Below, one piece after another: positions 63,080 to 64,000 of a stretch of 64,000 nt of DNA. The notes under the pieces were generated by a model that was not told where the DNA came from, did no database searches, and saw nothing but the letters and a program-made list of their open reading frames with translations. The position numbers were made by a program, and so were the translations under genes. The first letter of the stretch is position 1. Every line of letters starts with the position of its first letter. The DNA comes from Hyphomicrobiales bacterium. Lineage in GTDB: Bacteria > Pseudomonadota > Alphaproteobacteria > Rhizobiales > Rhizobiaceae. The stretch is taken from positions 124,001 to 188,000 of the forward strand of contig UCFC01000004.1 in assembly GCA_900471515.1 (NCBI GenBank). Reading direction: 5' to 3'.

Positions 63080-63416
63080 CTTCTCCTTTCCAGACGAGAT
63101 GAAGGCGATATTCGCCACCGGATTGCCGGTCGCGATCCGCGATATGCCATCGAAATTCAAGTCGCCGGGTTATCGCCCGGCAGATCGTTCGAATCTGCAG
63201 GTGGCGCGGGAGAAAGCGCTCCGCTCGCCACGCCCGCGAAAGAATTCGCATCAAGGCACTCCCTGGAATGGCCGGGTGAACATCGGCCGCAGCCGGCATC
63301 CATCTGTTTTTCCCGAGGTTGTTGCAGGGGGGCTCTTTGCTTCGCGGCAGAGAGAGCAAACCAACGTTTAATTGCTGCTTCGGCAGGATTTCCGTAGTTT
63401 AATCCGCAGAACATCG
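63080..63416. other. Intergenic region after the tRNA, no gene recognised
   Basis: Frames in this stretch lack family likeness and are not preceded by ribosome sites. Nothing functional is seen except the transition from GC-rich to AT-rich DNA near 63,360. Confidence 0.5.
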
Positions 63417-63437
63417 ATGTATAAATCAATTATACAT
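63417..63437 (+). promoter_or_regulatory. AT-rich dyad upstream of the isochorismatase-like gene
   Basis: ATGTATAA (63417-63424) and TTATACAT (63430-63437) are perfect inverted repeats around ATCAA, in AT-rich DNA 62 bp before the gene. It is a possible operator. Confidence 0.5.
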
Positions 63438-63498
63438 TGGGTTTTGCTGTTTTTATTATTTCAATACTCGGATTCCAACCTCAATGGGAAGCGAAAAA

Positions 63499-64000
63499 AT
63501 GTTAAATGTTCGGATGAGCAACTTGACGTCGGCTATTCTACTTTCGAGCCTGATGGCTTTCATGGCCCCCGGCACCCCCTCGAATGCACAGCCCGCCGTC
63601 GATCCGTACATGGACCCGGCCAAGCCGGCACTCACCAAGGGCAACATGAAACTGGACGTTTCAAAAGCTGCGCTCGTGGTCATCGATCCCCAGAACGACT
63701 TCATGAGCCCGAAGGGGCTTGCCTGGCCGGTCGTGGGCGAAAGCGTAACGGAGCATCAGGTTGTTCCGCATCTCGGCCAGCTTTTTGCCGCGGCGAAGCG
63801 GGCAGGGATGGTCGTCGCCATTTCGCCCCACCACTATTACAAGTGGGACCATACCTGGAAGGTGCAGGGTCCTCTTGAGATTTTCCAGCACGATGTCGGT
63901 ATCTTCGACCGGGAAGGGCCTTACACGCTGGACGGATTCGAGGGGTCGGGCGCGGATTTCCTGCCGGATTTCAAGACGTATATCGAGGACGGCAAGACAA
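63499..64000 (+). CDS. Exported isochorismatase-like cysteine hydrolase, 3'-truncated by the window end
   Basis: The frame is open from ATG 63499 to the window end (at least 167 residues). A signal-like N-terminus (MLNVRMSNLTSAILLSSLMA, probable cleavage near SNA-QP) precedes the hydrolase core: AALVVIDPQNDFMSPKG carries the catalytic Asp, and VVAISPHHYYKWDHTW follows; the nucleophile Cys region lies beyond the window. Most relatives are cytoplasmic, so an exported one is unusual. The substrate is unknown. Confidence 0.82.
   Translation, partial: MLNVRMSNLTSAILLSSLMAFMAPGTPSNAQPAVDPYMDPAKPALTKGNMKLDVSKAALVVIDPQNDFMSPKGLAWPVVGESVTEHQVVPHLGQLFAAAKRAGMVVAISPHHYYKWDHTWKVQGPLEIFQHDVGIFDREGPYTLDGFEGSGADFLPDFKTYIEDGKT

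Overview
The window looks like about 64 kb of chromosome from a member of the Rhizobiaceae (Rhizobium/Agrobacterium/Shinella-type alphaproteobacterium). The evidence is high GC, a circularly permuted two-piece tmRNA gene encoding the tag ANDNNAKEYALAA, an alpha-type SspB, rhizobial short palindromic intergenic repeats, and gene orders such as thyA-dfrA-hflK-hflC-degP and serB/miaA-HerA-ilvBH that I recall from rhizobia. The genus is an inference. No prophage, insertion sequence, CRISPR array or replication origin was seen.

Region 1 (1-14,013) is mostly housekeeping. It holds the 3' part of an AsmA-type envelope protein, a reverse-strand block of ribbon-helix-helix protein, DUF4169 protein and sspB, then ssrA (tmRNA). 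SspB is the adaptor that delivers ssrA-tagged proteins to ClpXP, so adaptor and tag RNA are neighbours. Next come thyA and dfrA, which cooperate in dTMP/folate metabolism. A TIR-like protein of the Cap12/Pycsar-effector type is wedged between them with overlapping reading frames; this is the best candidate for an unusual system. hflK-hflC-DUF2065-degP form a membrane proteolysis/quality-control block. A brnTA toxin-antitoxin pair and the divergent serB/miaA pair, whose start codons overlap, follow.

Region 2 (14,014-27,000) has an intergenic repeat, a HerA-like ATPase and the ilvBH acetolactate synthase operon. ilvBH is preceded by a nearly leaderless 18-residue peptide rich in Ile/Val/Leu codons and an attenuator. 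After that come two small transport/redox genes, a membrane protein pair (DUF2269 and an SDR-DoxX fusion), a cobalt-type nitrile hydratase operon (alpha, beta, activator), and a secreted-protein/ECF sigma/anti-sigma operon.

Region 3 (27,000-46,500) is more accessory: a folC-like gene, a parDE module, two MFS transporters, a small RecD-like helicase, many one-gene regulators (MerR-LuxR, HxlR, TetR, MarR-GNAT, Lrp, AraC), pdxJ, an amino-acid racemase, an NDH-2-like dehydrogenase, several secreted proteins of unknown role and an alcohol dehydrogenase.

Region 4 (46,500-64,000) completes branched-chain amino acid synthesis: a TetR regulator with a perfect 16-bp palindrome, ilvC (whose 3' end is partly duplicated downstream) and ilvE. 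Two vapBC-type modules lie between ilvC and ilvE, one of them overlapping a methyltransferase gene. The rest is an aminotransferase, a DUF2278/lamin-tail protein, an aldo/keto reductase, an Fbp-type ABC importer, a phosphodiesterase-NUDIX pair, a PhzF protein, tRNA-Lys(CUU) and the start of an exported isochorismatase-like hydrolase that runs off the end.
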